This document shows positions 7,664 to 20,939 of a stretch of DNA of 21,986 bases, in pieces. The first letter of the stretch is position 1; every line of letters starts with the position of its first letter. The notes below the pieces were generated by a model that was not told where the DNA came from, did not search any database, and worked only from the letters and a program-made list of their open reading frames with translations. Position numbers and translations under genes: made by a program. Origin of the DNA: Chara braunii (taxonomy: Eukaryota > Streptophyta > Charophyceae > Charales > Characeae); assembly GCA_003427395.1 (NCBI GenBank), contig BFEA01000045.1:3957497-3979482 (forward strand), given 5' to 3'.

Positions 7664-10123
7664 TATTCCTGTGCATGTACTGAAAGTTGCCCCAAATTTC
7701 AGGTCTAAGGACTGCGTGTTGTATTAGGGGCAAGACACAACCCGGCAATATAAACATCAATCACCTGGGACTACTGAAACAGACCCTGTTTATCTAGCCA
7801 GGTAACTGGATCTGATCCCACCACACTGTGAATAATACACTGAAGTGCCTACAACAGTTGTCCACTTGCAGAAATCCTGACTGTGCTCTGGAAGCAGCTA
7901 CTGGAAAAGTGACTGGCAACCACCCAGAGGGAACGTTCCATTTGGACAGCTGTCACGGTATCAACTGGAGGAAACATTCCACTTCAGGTCGTCAAAGATT
8001 TCCGTGGTTTGGCTGAGAAGATTCAGGACAGGACAATTCTGGGGTGCATACTGTTCAATCATCCAAATCTGCACCTAAACCGTTGATAAAATGTCAATCC
8101 GGTAAATGCAAGCAATCAAAAATGTTCTGCCAAATCCGGGAGAAAATGTCATTAGAATATACATCCATTACCTCTCTCGCCTCACATCCCAATCCACTAG
8201 CCCATTCCATCATACACTTTCCCTGCTTCACTCCAACCAGTGACCTACTCAGAGAAAGTAACAGATACCTCTGATGGCCGATGCATTCAGTACGTAGTAC
8301 TGGGCAGTTGTTTTACGTATGCCATGTATTGCACCGACCACACTGTTATGTTAATAGCACTGCCTACTGTAATACGACTTCCAGGTCATTTTCATTGCTT
8401 TCGGACTGCTCTCCTTTTGACAGAAACCGCCTCTGTAGACCCGACAGACTTGCCTATGGTGTTGGAGAATCCATATCCCAACGTTGCTTACTGTGCTTCC
8501 CCCTGATTTTTTTCCCTTACCTTCATTTTCCGAACTTCATTTCTGCTGCCTCACTGACCATCGCCTCCTTGGCCAATGGTGCTACTTAATTGGATGTTCA
8601 ATCAGCCAACTCTTACCAGCATTCGGAGGTGTGCTTCTCTTTTTTTTTCACAGGACCAATATACATCACCTGGCCTGTGGTTGTGACCTACGAACAAGCC
8701 AATATTATTATAGCTATATATACATCGTCAAACAGCATCGTCGTAAAACCGCAAACCTCACCAGCAATACCGCTACACACTTCAGGAAACAGTTTGCGAT
8801 GCGAACCAATCCTGCAACAACATTCCACAATCAGATAAACCCCCATCACCACCTCCGCCACCCTCAATACTACACCAAGACCTCTCCCTCCCACTCTTGA
8901 TAGCATACATCGGGCATTACTCAAATCGTCAGGAAAGAAAGCTTGGGCATACCAAACAGGTACTCACAGGGATATGTTTATCCTTCCAGTGAGAACCATT
9001 ATACTCTTATCTGCCTGAGAGATGTCCATCCTCAGGGAACAACTCACTCGGCCGCAGTTTTACCGGCAACAACCCTAACAGCATGCGTTCCCCCTGACCA
9101 AGCACAATCCCACCCCCCTTGTCCTCCCCCTTCTCCCTTTCCCACGTCAGTGGAGCACAAGATATCCAAACAGTGTGCTGGGACTGGTTCTCAAACAGAA
9201 AAAGAGAGCATAGTACCACTGGTATGTCCCTCGATGTACCTCAACATGATTTTGGCCAGATTCACTCAGAAGAGTCCTGGTGAGAGAATCCCCTTCGAGA
9301 GAATGCTGACTCAGTCCATCACACGACGTCGACATGTTGCCATTTTCCTCGTAGGTCCCACCTCCTCACAGGACTGCTACTGAGGCATATAAATTATTTC
9401 CCCTGTCAAAATTGATGCCCGCGCATGTCTTTAGCAAAGCATTGTAGTAAAATGCCTTCTCTGAAATGCTGACTCAAAATGTTCCCCACTCTTCTGCCAC
9501 CTGTCCCTATCATTTCAAATATAACTTCGTTTTCGTTGTTCAACAAAGGACAACTTGACCTTGCACAACAGGAACCAATAGACAAACAGGGGCTAAGCGG
9601 CAATGCCGCCAGCACATCAATCGGACAGCACAGAACCTTATCAGCTCTGATGCGCCCGGTGAGCAAAAGCCAGTTTTGGTTGTGGTCTTGTCACAACATG
9701 TATAGACACAAAGTGGGAACGAAATAAAATGCTAAATTCCATCAGGCCAGCAGGCGACAGCAAGCAATACTCGTTTCAAATAGTTCCAAGATCAGTCCTG
9801 GATTTGGAATGGGGATGAAGTTGGGATAAGGCAAAGGGGAAAAGGATGCTGCACTGCAGAGATACACACAGCCAGACGACCAATACAGCGACCACCGTTC
9901 CTCGACACATTAGGATGCAATGAACCATGTGCTTCACAGATTTGTGTCTTACGAGCTGATTATTAATTATGAAGGACTACAGATCGGACCGTTAATCGTC
10001 ACCATGTTCAATTCCACACAAGTGCACGTGGGGCGGAGAAATTCATCCCACTAAATGCTTTACCTACCATAATGTTCCTTCATTGCCATATACTGCATGT
10101 CCAAAACATCAAAGCATCTTCTG
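7664..10123. other. Intergenic DNA, no gene recognised
   Basis: The stretch has mixed composition with open frames up to about 146 codons (8943-9383, plus), none resembling a known family and none with matching splice or codon evidence. A fine-looking splice acceptor (pyrimidine run then CACAG, ending at 8653) has no recognisable exon after it. Introns or untranslated parts of an unseen gene cannot be excluded. Confidence 0.35.
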
Positions 10124-10249
10124 AAACCATTTCAACAAGCAGTCCAGCTCCTCTAAGGGCTGTGGCAGTCTAAACTGGGGTCTAAACCATTTCAACAAGC
10201 AAGCATGCATACAAACAGTGGGGAGAATCTGTCCAGCTACTCTAAGGGG
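10124..10249 (+). repeat. Interrupted direct repeat, two copies
   Basis: AAACCATTTCAACAAGC occurs at 10124-10140 and 10184-10200. In both copies GTCCAGCTC/AC then TCTAAGGG follows, directly in the first copy and after about 30 extra bases in the second. This is a tandem duplication of about 60 bases later disrupted by an insertion or deletion. Confidence 0.8.
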
Positions 10250-12568
10250 CTCCTTCGGAAATAAACTGAGCTGACACCAGTCGACCACTAACAAACTTGG
10301 CCCGACCATGAAGATTTGGGACAACGAACTGTCTACTGGAGGGCGGCAAGCTCTACGTACTCAACTCGAAAAAGCAACCTATGCATAACCTGTTGCCACG
10401 GAGCAGAGGTCCTTGCCTGAGGCAGTGGGCAGTGCTAACTGGGTCCACAAGTTGACCACGAGCATGGATCCTCTTCGGGGGGGAGGGGGGCATATATTTA
10501 CCTGACCAAGAAGAAAATCGCAGGACAGTGGACGAGCAGTTGCTGCAATGCCCATGAACAGAGGTCTGAAAAAAAAGGCGGGATGACTGAGCAATGTGAC
10601 CAAATACAGGGCAATGTGACGGACGGCAGGGAGAAGATGCTCCCAGAGTACTCAAAAGGCGGATCGATAAGATCAGAGCAAGGGTTTTGAGGGGCATGAA
10701 AGGCAAATCCAGCAGACGTGATCAGATAAAGAAGACCGTACTCAGTGAAGACGTACACAAACCTCAAAGATGGCCCACTCATATCAGCCTATCCTTCCAC
10801 CACATGCCAAACCAGCAACAAGTGATAAAGCCATCCATCAGTTCCGTCTGTGCAAGGCCCTTGGCAAGAGCAGATTTCCATAACAGCTTCCAGACGGATG
10901 GTGCCTCAACCAGCTATGCATAAAGAACATGCTCCGGTGATCGACTACATAGCAAAAGATTGCCTGCAGCCAATCAACAGGTATCCCACTGGCTTTACGC
11001 AATACACCTACATGAGACGTCGGCACATCCACTTCGGACAGTATGAATTACCCTTGACCTGTTCCCGTACTTCAGGCACTGTAGTTCTTCATTTCATTAA
11101 CAAGCAAGCTCCTCGACCATTACGCATCCATGACTCCTGTAGTGACATCTTCATCGTCAAACCCGAAAGGCCACAGGAGAGCGGGTAGGCAGCAAATTAC
11201 ACGTAGGCAGCAAAGTTGAGCAATCCAGCACGAAAAGCAATCACCCCATCACTATTTCTGCCAACAGGGCACTTCAACAACCCGACAAGTGGCAACAGTC
11301 CTCACGAGAGCGAGGAGGGTGTCATGTTCATCGACACCATGGCGACCCGAAGAGGCGCTAGCATATACCAATCTCGACTACCGCCCCTGGACTAATCACC
11401 AAAAGCAGAGCCTTCACATCAAATGTACCTGCTTCACATCAAACGTATTTGGCAGCGCCCTGTATCATACGACTGGCATACTGTGGCTTGACCATCCAGC
11501 CAATACAGCATTGACAGGTTTCATGGATGGTCTGGACACAAAAGCGGATGGCACAAAGAGCCTAACGGCCTCAGGATGTCCAACTTCGCACAATAAGCAG
11601 GGGTCTGACTAGCAAGGATCCTCACAGCCTTGTGAATGCATTCAACGAGTGTGTTTGTGTGCCGACACATCACGTGCACAAATTGGAGTTTCTTGACCTT
11701 CAAAATGGAGGGCGGTTCTTTCAAAATTGACAAGGAATGATCTGGAACTCCGGGAGAGCATCAAGATAGCTTATTAAAGTTCGAGCCCAGGTAATCACGC
11801 ACCAATTCTGCCATAGCGTCAAGATACAACAAGCAGAACTTCCACAATAACCAACCAAGCCACTTCAGAAGGAACATCCGTTGAGGAGAAAAAGATCAGA
11901 GCGAGTAGGGACTCCTCAAGCTTCACTCCATCCCCACAACAACACATTAGATGCGACAAGTATTCAACAATCACCGCATTATAAGGAAGAAAGCAAACAA
12001 CACACCGACAAAAGAAACACCGTTCATTTGCATCCCTTCAAACTGCCAGTTGAGAGATGACGTGCTAGAAACCAAGTACACGAAACTGTGCCCCACAAAT
12101 AAGACCCACATCTCACTATCTCTCACGTCCGCACCTGTGCTTCCCCGTCCTCCAGACATTGCCAAGCACGTGCCCTTCCACGTGTCCTCTCTACACATAC
12201 CTATCAGTTCTCCATCTGCATACCTTACCCATCCATCTTTCTACCTGGACCATACACCTCACCTAATCCCCCACCCAGATGCTCTTTAATCCACCCCATC
12301 GGCTTCTTCACCGCCATATCCGCTGTCTACCAAGGTTTCCATCTATTAGTCATCCGTTAGATCCATCTGCCGGCCATAGAACCATTGACCCATACGTGAC
12401 CACCTACCTACCAGTTACCCCACCCGACCAATCTCTGAGCACCTACCCATTGTCCCACCCGTGTTCAGTCATCGCTGCTGGGGGCGAACATGTTGATTGG
12501 CAAGCACTTTCGAACATGGACAACAGGCCACTAGCATCTAGCATGGACGCGTGAAGACAAACGAACTT
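10250..12568. other. Intergenic DNA with small tandem repeats, no gene recognised
   Basis: No coding family was recognised. Small duplications are present: an 18-base period unit at 11185-11214 (GTAGGCAGCAAA twice) and a 20-base unit at 11412-11451 (TTCACATCAAA twice). Bases 12100-12460 are C- and T-rich with few G. A short G run (10477-10490) is too small for a firm quadruplex call. Confidence 0.4.
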
Positions 12569-12642
12569 ACAGCACACTCTTCCGCCGAAAAAAGCTGCCC
12601 CCTTTACAGCACGCTCTTCCGCCCAAACAAGCTCCCCCCTTT
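12569..12642 (+). repeat. 37-bp tandem duplication
   Basis: 12569-12605 and 12606-12642 are adjacent copies starting ACAGCACACTCTTCCGCC and ACAGCACGCTCTTCCGCC and ending CCCCCTTT. They differ at about four of 37 positions. Confidence 0.9.
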
Positions 12643-13874
12643 TCACTTTTCCTGCCCTCAACGCGTGCCCTCGACTATTTTCAACCACCCGTAGAGACTA
12701 CCCGCGTGCACCTACCCACACTCATTTGACCCACCATCTCCTCGGCCACAACTGCTCATCAATACCTACTACAACCCTTCGACCCATACCATCTTCTCGA
12801 GCACAACATCACAAAACACGCCCATCTTCGGCTCCTCAGCTACATTACTGATATTCACTCCCCATCAAATTCTAGTGACAGCAACCGCATTTATTCCCTC
12901 AATCGCTAGTTTCACGCACCCAGAGGCTGGCATTCCCTCGAGGGAAGGAAAGAGGATTGGATTAGCCCAGAGCTTGGGTCGAGCTCACGGTCAGTGAACC
13001 CCCTCCTCCCCCGCCGTGAATCACACTGCCACCATCAGGGAGAACAGACGTGCCAGCAAGACAGAATTACTCAGTGACACACACATACACACTTAACGTG
13101 CCGATGAGTCAACACGCTGATAGACCCGGACAGCACGCATGCAGCAGTTGTGGCAGCAAAGCACGGCACTCGTGCAGAGAGAGATCTATGGACACAGAGC
13201 AGTTACACCAAATTGTCAGGTGGATCGAGCAATGGATTACCATGCTACACGGGGAAGAAATACAACAGGAAGGCAAACGAAATTACAACGGGAGAAAACG
13301 GGTAGAGGACGCAGGTAAGGGAGGACCAGGGGCAGCACAAACGAAAGGTTCAAGACTTTCATGTAAAGCGGCTACAGAAAAGGACGGGCTAAAAGAGAGC
13401 GCGAAAGAAAGGCTAACGGAACATGAGCGTGAAGAACTTGCCTGCTACAGGCACACGCGCAATAATTGCATACACACTCACCTACATTCTCACATAAGAA
13501 GAACGACTAACAGTGACACGGAATACAATATCAACTAAGCGAACTAATAACGACGGAGGGGGATAGGATAAATCAATCACATGGGATATCATCCACCACC
13601 CCGGAAGAACGGCGGATTAGCCCGGGTTCAAATCCCGAAGTAGTCAATTGCCGTTCCAAACGAAAGCGCTAGAATTCACAATATATGGAAAAACTTCGAA
13701 CATCTGACATGCGAAACCAGGACAACTCAGGACACTAAAAGGTTCATCATCCTTCATCCACTTCAGCTTTCAAGCAGCATACAATGTGCGGAAGGGGCAA
13801 AAAACCGTAGAACCACCCACATCATCTTCCACACCATCATTCTCAGACCATCGAGCTGCAGCTACCACGAGAGA
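12643..13874. other. Intergenic DNA, no gene recognised
   Basis: A 162-codon plus-strand frame (13050-13538) resembles no known protein and has no supporting signals. GGTTCAAATCC at 13625-13635 matches a tRNA B box, but no matching A box or acceptor stem is present. TTCCCTCGAGGGAA at 12933-12946 is a perfect 14-base palindrome. Confidence 0.35.
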
Positions 13875-13911
13875 GGGGGGCGCGGGGGGGCGGGGGGGAG
13901 GACGCGGGGGG
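13875..13911 (+). other. Strong G-quadruplex motif
   Basis: Four G tracts of 6, 7, 7 and 6 bases (13875-13880, 13884-13890, 13892-13898, 13906-13911) are separated by loops of 3, 1 and 7 bases on the plus strand. This far exceeds the usual minimum of four GGG runs with loops up to seven. Confidence 0.85.
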
Positions 13912-15854
13912 AAGAACGTGAGGACTGCCTACGATGTCTACCGCCTTCGTTGGACGAAGACAAAGCGTGCAGCAACCTGATCTTCTCAGTCGCATCATTG
14001 CCATCAGAATCATCATCATCGAAATCACTACTGTCATGACTACATCCACAATCATCATCATCACTGATCGCAGTTGTCGTCAACGTCCTCAATTCCGGTT
14101 TTCCTCTTCCACCGCGTATCATCAAAACCCGTGCGGTGGCAATCTGTCACTCCGACCCTCAGTGACTACCCAAGTTCTCTCTCCTCGGCGGCAGTTCTTG
14201 TTATTCCGGGTGCAAACATGCTTCTCACTCACGGTGGAAAGCTAGATGATGACAATATCCGACTGATTCCATTCGGAATCTCCTCGCTTCCCACATGCAT
14301 GCAAAGCATTCGTTCCTTGGTTCTCTCGCTTAATGGAAGAGGTTTCTTGAAAGCTCGCGGACAAAAAGGTTGCCCTGCTTCAGGGCTCGGTTTTTCCAGT
14401 TCATCACAATTTTACCCTCTCGCGATGTGACTTTCTGAAGACCGATGATGACGATGATGATGATGATTAAGAAATATCTGAAGGCACGACAGGAAATGGA
14501 AGGGTGAGTAAACGGGTATCACTGGGGATGCCCCTGCAGACAATTCACAAATGAGCGAGAAAGCGGCGAGAGAGAGAGAGGAAGCTTAAAATTAGTGACG
14601 GGAGCGAAAAGTCCATACGGAGGAGGCCAGAGAAGAGACAGAAGGAAAACAGAGAGCATTAAGCAATCAGCAAGGCGAACAAAAACAAAAAGATATACAG
14701 AACATAATGACGGACCACGACCGATCGACGAAGAAGACAGAATAGATAGATGTGCTAGGGCAGGGCGGGGCGCGGGGAGGGCAGTCAAGGTTTTCAGCTA
14801 TCTACGAGGTGAACTGAGTGGGCAAGCGGAAAAGAAAATATAGCCAAAAAATGGAGAATCTCGCCTGCTTCCGTTCGTTCCTTACTCCAATGCAATCATA
14901 ACTTCGGGTACACAAAAACAAAGACGCTCAATATGGCGATAATGGAAAAAAAGGAGGATTCCTCTTCCTCCCAACCGCCACAATCGGCACACTACCGTAT
15001 CCACCTCCGCGACGGCTTCCCAGCGCAGCCTTTTCTCCCTCACTGGTGTTCTATCAATCTACCTACCAATCTAATCAGTGTTTTCTTCCGTAGAGAGCGA
15101 TGAACCTTAGGAACATTGGTGGCCTCGCCCAACTCATCATCCTTCCAACCACAACCAGTATAAACTCCTCTGCTTGCAATGCAATGTCCCCTTTCGCCAT
15201 TCATTCACCATCATTCCCCCATCCCCCCCTTGCCTTGCTACCACCAAAACGGGACCTCTACCGAAGCACACACGGTCAACCCACATTCGCGTCATCGCGC
15301 ACTCGACATCCGCACTGAGCTCGGTCCATTGAAGACAACGGCTCGTAAAAAAGGCTGAAGGCGAATGATCAAACAAGATGGGAACAGCCGCCAAGAACAA
15401 TACCCTTGCATATATCGGATTGAAGTCAACCTGCGCCCATTCCCAACCGCTCGTAAGAGAGAACCCTAGACCCAGCAACATCACTGTCAATCGCCACCGT
15501 CGCGAGACTATATCGAAAATTATCATAACCCTAATGTGAAACGGACCTGTTCTCACCCATCTCTCTCTCTGTGCTTCATCTCCACCACAAGAACGACAAA
15601 AGGCGATATGGTAATAACGACTCGCCCTGGGGATTCTGCATTCCCGAACGTGGCCTTCTGAAGAAAACCTGACGCAAGGAAGTTCGCCTCCCTCTCCCCT
15701 TCACATCACCGAAGACAGAACACACGCTTAGCGAGGAGACGCGACCGGCCCGCTGTGGTATTGTTCCTCGCTTTACCAGAACGCCAATCTCGCCTGCTTT
15801 GCCATCCACAGAGCACGCAATGCAAACCACTACCTCCCTCAAGGTCGCAACCTC

Positions 15855-15856
<2 letters not shown>
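13912..15856. other. Intergenic DNA with ATC/GAT trinucleotide patches
   Basis: ATC-rich sequence lies at about 13993-14063 and a GAT run at 14444-14468. They are complementary in sense and could pair across about 380 bases. Two plant telo-box-like words (AACCCTA) lie near 15462 and 15530. No open frame resembles a known protein, and the Asp-rich minus frame over the ATC patch is low-complexity. Confidence 0.4.
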
Positions 15857-15927
<71 letters not shown>

Positions 15928-15935
15928 TGTGTGTG
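15857..15935. repeat. Compound microsatellite (CT)27(GT)12
   Basis: A pure CT run at 15857-15910 passes directly into a pure GT run at 15911-15935. The Arg/Glu or Ser/Leu repeat frames across it are artefacts of the repeat. Confidence 0.95.
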
Positions 15936-17076
<1,141 letters not shown>

Positions 17077-20070
17077 TCACGAGAGCACTGCTTCGAGGCC
17101 TTGCCTGGCGAGGAAGGTCTCGAGAGGCCCCTCGCCTCCTCCCGACAAAATCGCCGCCAGATCAAGTCCGCTGCTTCGACACATGGTCGTCAGCGCGTTC
17201 TCCCCCTTCTCCGTCTTCACCTTCTTGAAAAACGCCGCGGCCACAAGCCTCCTACAATACACATCCTCAATTTTCTGCCACACGGTCTTCAGCGCCGGCA
17301 GATCGATAACTCCCGCGAGGACAACCTGGCCCGTGAGATCTCCGAACAGCTGGGGCGCCAAAGGCACGTCTATCATCAACTCGTCAATGTTCTCCGCCAC
17401 TCTCGCCAATCCCGCCTGAAGGTGAGCGTTCGTCAAGACAAACTGTCTATTCAGGTGGAGGAGCAGCTTCCCTATGTTCTCCATATCACGAGTCTTCTTC
17501 TCGAAGCCAAGCAGAAGAGCGCTCTCCACGATCCTCGGATGAAAATCAGGGTTTTTCAGGTCCATCACGCATAGCTCCGCCTCCTTCATGTCCAAGGCAG
17601 TCAGATATTCCTGCAATAGGGCGTCAGTTTTCTTCGCCAGCTTCGTCACCTCCGCCTCCGAGGCCCCACCCCCGCCAGCCCCCCTGCTTCCCGCAGAGGC
17701 TTGTGCTACAGGAGGAGGTCGATTAGGCTGCGGAGGACCGTAGTCAGGGACCAACGAAGCAGCCGATGGTGGTGGCGGCAGGCCAGAAGAACTGGCTGAA
17801 GACGAGAGGGGCACTGGGTGCGCCGAGGACGGCGGAGAAGAAGTCATTCCCATTTTAAACGGCGGAAGTGATCCCCCCGCACTTGATCCCCCGCTTAGAG
17901 GAGGCGGCCCAGGTCGAGCTGTCCCCGGTGGCGAAGGACCTCCTGATAGCAACGCGCTGGCCTTGCCCTGGAAAATACCTCCACTGCCCATACCCATTCC
18001 CCCTCCGGAAGGGGGCATCCTGCCCAGTCCCATTCCATAGCCTCCCCCGGGCGGTCCATAAGGCGGGAAACCCATGCCCATCTTCCCCCTGTTCTTCACT
18101 GTCTCCCAGCCTCCAACATCCATTTCCGGACCTCCAGGCATGCCCGGCGCTCCAGGCATCGGAGCTCCAGGCATCGGCGCCCCCCCAAAGATTCCCCCCG
18201 GCATAGGCGCAGCTCCAAAGAGTCCCGTCAACGGCGGTGCCATCCCCCCTCCTCTCGTCGGTCCCGGCGGGAAGAGTGTCTCCGGACCTCTGCTCCCCCC
18301 GCCGTTCCTCAGCCCCAACATGTTCCTCATCAGTCCCCTGCCTAATCCCAGCTGCGCTTCCGCTTCCGCATGAATCTCCTCCAATTTCTTCGCCTTCACC
18401 TCCTTTCTCCTCGGAACCCATTTATTCGACCTCAAATCTATCAAGTCCATACACATGAACCTTATCCTGGAGCTCAGCTTTTGATTGGACCCTAATTCCC
18501 TGAGCCTGCTGAAGTACGATTCGATGTGATGCCGGATCTTCGCCTCGTCGAGCTGTTTCCCCACGGTAGTCAACAACTGGCAGAGAGCCTCCACGTTCTC
18601 CTCCACTGGATCCGCCTTGGGCAGGCCCAGAAGCGACTGTACACACGAGTGAACGATTTTCTCAGGAATCATTTTGTGTTTGAAGAGCTCACCTATCAAT
18701 CGGATGTTCCCAAGGGTGCGGAGCTTCATTTTCCTTTCCTTGTCTATTCTCTCCTGCTCTTGCTCCGGCTTGTTCATGGCCTTCACCTCGTTCCGCAGCG
18801 ACTCCGCACCTTCGAATTCCGTTTGGCATGTATTCAGCAGGATTCTGCGGAAAGCAATCGGTTTGCCGTCCTCCTGCGGAAACTCGGGGAGGTGCGTGGA
18901 CAAGTGCACGCACAGCTCTGCATACATGGCACAGAATGTGGGCTCAAGGACCGCCTTCTCGAAAACCAAAGAGATGACTTTTTCCAGGATATCCGCAGAA
19001 TTGATTCCAACATGGAGCATCTGCTCCACCAGCGTATCGAACTTCTCGGGAGTCAGCTTGTTCAATATACCTTTCACATTCCTATATACCTTCTCGGACT
19101 CGTTTACGCTTCTCTGCGGAACCCATGGACTGGCTGCTTTAGCAATGGTCAGCACGTTTTCGTTGAGAGCAGCTGCTGGCGCAGGGGTGGCAGCACCGCC
19201 CATGGAGCTTTGCCGCTGTGGGGGAGGAACGTCTCTCTGGTTCCCCGGGCCCCTCTTCCCGCCTCCATCGTCCCGCCCTCCTCTTCCCGCCCCTCCCACC
19301 GACGCCGAAATGGGCGGCGCTTTCGCCCTCCAATCTCGGTCGTCTGCTGGAGACGCAGCCGGCTGCTGTGCAAGCTGCCCTGGCCGCAGCTTGCCTGGAA
19401 TAGGCCTTCCAGGGGACGATTGCTGTGCCTGTTGCTCCTTCCTCCTCCAATCATCGCCGCCTACTCCGAAACCATCGCCGGAAGGGCCATAAGATGACGG
19501 CGGATTCGAGAGAATTTCTGATCCGGCCTGAGCCAACTCGTCGGGGAGATCTAGGCATTTCTCCTGAAACTGCAGCAAGAAGTCGCGATTATACTTCACC
19601 CTCTCTCCGGTGGGAACCCTTGCTGACGGCAAACTGCTGGCGATGGCGGACTTGCCGCCAACGAGTCCCTGGCGTGAGGCCGAGCCTGGAGTACCGGGAC
19701 GAAGGCCTCCAGCTCCGACAGCACCGCCAAAAGGCCGCAGAGAGATCGGTCTGAAACCGCCCGCTCCGGGCCGGAGATTCACCTCCTCACCTCCCCCTCC
19801 TCCCAGCGACACACCGCCACCAGGCTTCAAGACCGCGCCGGCAGTGCCCTTGGTGCGAGTATCAGCCGAATCTGCGCCGCTCGCTGCCGTCAACACCGTC
19901 TCGCCTCCTCCTCCCCCTGCGCCTCCAACAACGATGCCGCTTCCGCCGCCGCTCACGCCCCCACCTGCCGCACCAACCTCGCTCTCCGCTGCTTCCGCTG
20001 TCGCTGCAGAAGAAGCGTGTTTGTCCATAGCAGGTACATGCTGTGCTTGAGTCCTACTCACTGCCGCCAT
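17077..20070 (-). CDS. Translation initiation factor eIF4G/eIF(iso)4G family protein
   Basis: This is the scaffold of the cap-binding complex in the cytosol: it joins cap-bound eIF4E to eIF4A, eIF3 and thus the small ribosomal subunit. The frame gives 997 residues with no interruption. Residues 160-166 are YNRDFLL, a canonical YxxxxL-phi eIF4E-binding motif (19573-19593). An MIF4G domain spans about 321-555 (19110-18406), with [17 protein letters not shown] in it. A Gly/Pro/Met-rich linker with a GGWETV motif (about 653) follows, then an MA3 domain at about 804-923 (17661-17302) and a short helical tail. The N-terminal 100 residues are Gly/Ala-rich low complexity. The length lies between typical plant eIF(iso)4G (about 780) and eIF4G (about 1,700). 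The MA3 end and GGWE motif look eIF(iso)4G-like, while the eIF4E motif looks eIF4G-like. The start is the first ATG in frame (ATGGCGGCAG); the open frame continues upstream to about 20226 without another ATG. Base composition is clearly more GC-rich than the flanks. The lack of introns is unusual for this family. Confidence 0.93.
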   Translation of the reverse strand: MAAVSRTQAQHVPAMDKHASSAATAEAAESEVGAAGGGVSGGGSGIVVGGAGGGGGETVLTAASGADSADTRTKGTAGAVLKPGGGVSLGGGGGEEVNLRPGAGGFRPISLRPFGGAVGAGGLRPGTPGSASRQGLVGGKSAIASSLPSARVPTGERVKYNRDFLLQFQEKCLDLPDELAQAGSEILSNPPSSYGPSGDGFGVGGDDWRRKEQQAQQSSPGRPIPGKLRPGQLAQQPAASPADDRDWRAKAPPISASVGGAGRGGRDDGGGKRGPGNQRDVPPPQRQSSMGGAATPAPAAALNENVLTIAKAASPWVPQRSVNESEKVYRNVKGILNKLTPEKFDTLVEQMLHVGINSADILEKVISLVFEKAVLEPTFCAMYAELCVHLSTHLPEFPQEDGKPIAFRRILLNTCQTEFEGAESLRNEVKAMNKPEQEQERIDKERKMKLRTLGNIRLIGELFKHKMIPEKIVHSCVQSLLGLPKADPVEENVEALCQLLTTVGKQLDEAKIRHHIESYFSRLRELGSNQKLSSRIRFMCMDLIDLRSNKWVPRRKEVKAKKLEEIHAEAEAQLGLGRGLMRNMLGLRNGGGSRGPETLFPPGPTRGGGMAPPLTGLFGAAPMPGGIFGGAPMPGAPMPGAPGMPGGPEMDVGGWETVKNRGKMGMGFPPYGPPGGGYGMGLGRMPPSGGGMGMGSGGIFQGKASALLSGGPSPPGTARPGPPPLSGGSSAGGSLPPFKMGMTSSPPSSAHPVPLSSSASSSGLPPPPSAASLVPDYGPPQPNRPPPVAQASAGSRGAGGGGASEAEVTKLAKKTDALLQEYLTALDMKEAELCVMDLKNPDFHPRIVESALLLGFEKKTRDMENIGKLLLHLNRQFVLTNAHLQAGLARVAENIDELMIDVPLAPQLFGDLTGQVVLAGVIDLPALKTVWQKIEDVYCRRLVAAAFFKKVKTEKGENALTTMCRSSGLDLAAILSGGGEGPLETFLARQGLEAVLS

Positions 20071-20360
20071 AGATAGAAAGACACTTACCTCGCCACGAAG
20101 CAGACTACCACCCGAACAATCGCCGCCAGCCAACAATCGCCAGTTTCGCGGAAAACACGCTCCGCTCCACTCCTTCCTTCCTTGATTGCTTACTGCTGTT
20201 GCCTGTTTGTCTGCCTGTACAGTCACACACGCTAACGAACAAGGTTGCCACTAGGAAAGACGAGCTTCGCTATCACGACCTTTGAAAGAGCAACGGGGAT
20301 GGGTGAGACACACCTCGTATCCCCTCGGGTCTGCCACCCGAGTTTACCCTACTTACCGCG
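20071..20360 (-). promoter_or_regulatory. 5' untranslated and promoter side of the eIF4G-type gene
   Basis: No ATG occurs on the minus strand between 20071 and about 20408, as expected for a leader that lets ribosomes reach the start at 20070. A consensus splice donor (AG|GTAAGT, intron start at 20088) lies 18 bases before the ATG. The best nearby acceptor (TTCTTCTGCAG near 20003) would remove the start codon and leave no early ATG, so its use is doubtful. CTCGGGT (20324-20330) and ACCCGAG (20336-20342) form a perfect 7-bp stem with a 5-base loop. No TATA box is evident. Confidence 0.4.
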
Positions 20361-20939
20361 CGCGTGCGCGCTTTGTAGAGTGCACTGCCGAAGAAGGGGG
20401 CGACAAGCGTCATGCGCCTACCACAAATGTCGCGATGGTGGTGCTGGCTGTGCCGCCCCAGCCTCCCTGCCAGCCCGGCCCAGCCCCGCTAACTCGAAAA
20501 ACCAGTAAGGCAGCCAGCCAGACATGGACAGACAGGCCCAGGCCAATGAAACGCTATCGACCGCTCCGTCGGCACAGGCGCTACCCTGAGCCCGCTGACT
20601 GGGCGCGAGGATGGTTTGGGTTGGGCTAGGGTCGGTTCGGATGCGATGGGATCAGTGGGTCAGGCTCGGTAGGAGTGGCCCGGGCCGTCGGCAGATGCGA
20701 TAGATAGCTGAAATGTGCTTGGACCACATGGCGTGGGCTTGGTAGCGTTCTCCGCAACAGAGCAGGTCTAAGATGTAAGATTGGCCAGAACAGATCGAGG
20801 AATGATGGAACAGACCATAGCCTGTGGGCAAGCCGGTTCCCAAAAATGTTCCGGCCTGCATCAATGTGTACCCCCAGTCTCGAAGGCAAATGACCCTACA
20901 GCTGATGCCGGCACTTCTATGCTGTTTGCAGCCTGTCAG
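20361..20939. other. Upstream intergenic DNA, nothing recognised
   Basis: GC-rich sequence with a CGCGCGTGCGCGC-type alternating stretch near 20358-20371 and short open frames that resemble nothing known. Confidence 0.35.

Noticed and set aside
8630-8840. Splice acceptor-like pyrimidine run and CACAG followed by an open frame
   Set aside because: The following frame is short and AT-rich with no recognisable protein, and no partner donor or exon could be identified.
13050-13538. 162-codon plus-strand open frame
   Set aside because: No family resemblance, no domain and no gene-like context; random open frames of this size occur in such sequence.
13560-13660. Possible tRNA gene around a GGTTCAAATCC B-box word
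   Set aside because: No A box, no complementary acceptor stem and an imperfect T stem; it is at most a tRNA-like relic.
15455-15540. Telo-box-like AACCCTA words as a promoter of a plus-strand gene
   Set aside because: Two short matches without a downstream coding sequence are not enough.
18526-19497. Long plus-strand open frames (up to 323 codons) opposite the eIF4G-type gene
   Set aside because: They are antisense shadows of a GC-rich coding sequence; the minus frame carries clear MIF4G and MA3 domains and the plus frames resemble nothing.
20071-20226. Extension of the eIF4G-type protein by 52 codons upstream of 20070
   Set aside because: The frame stays open but has no ATG (the first codon would be GTG), it contains a consensus splice donor, and the first ATG on the strand is at 20070.
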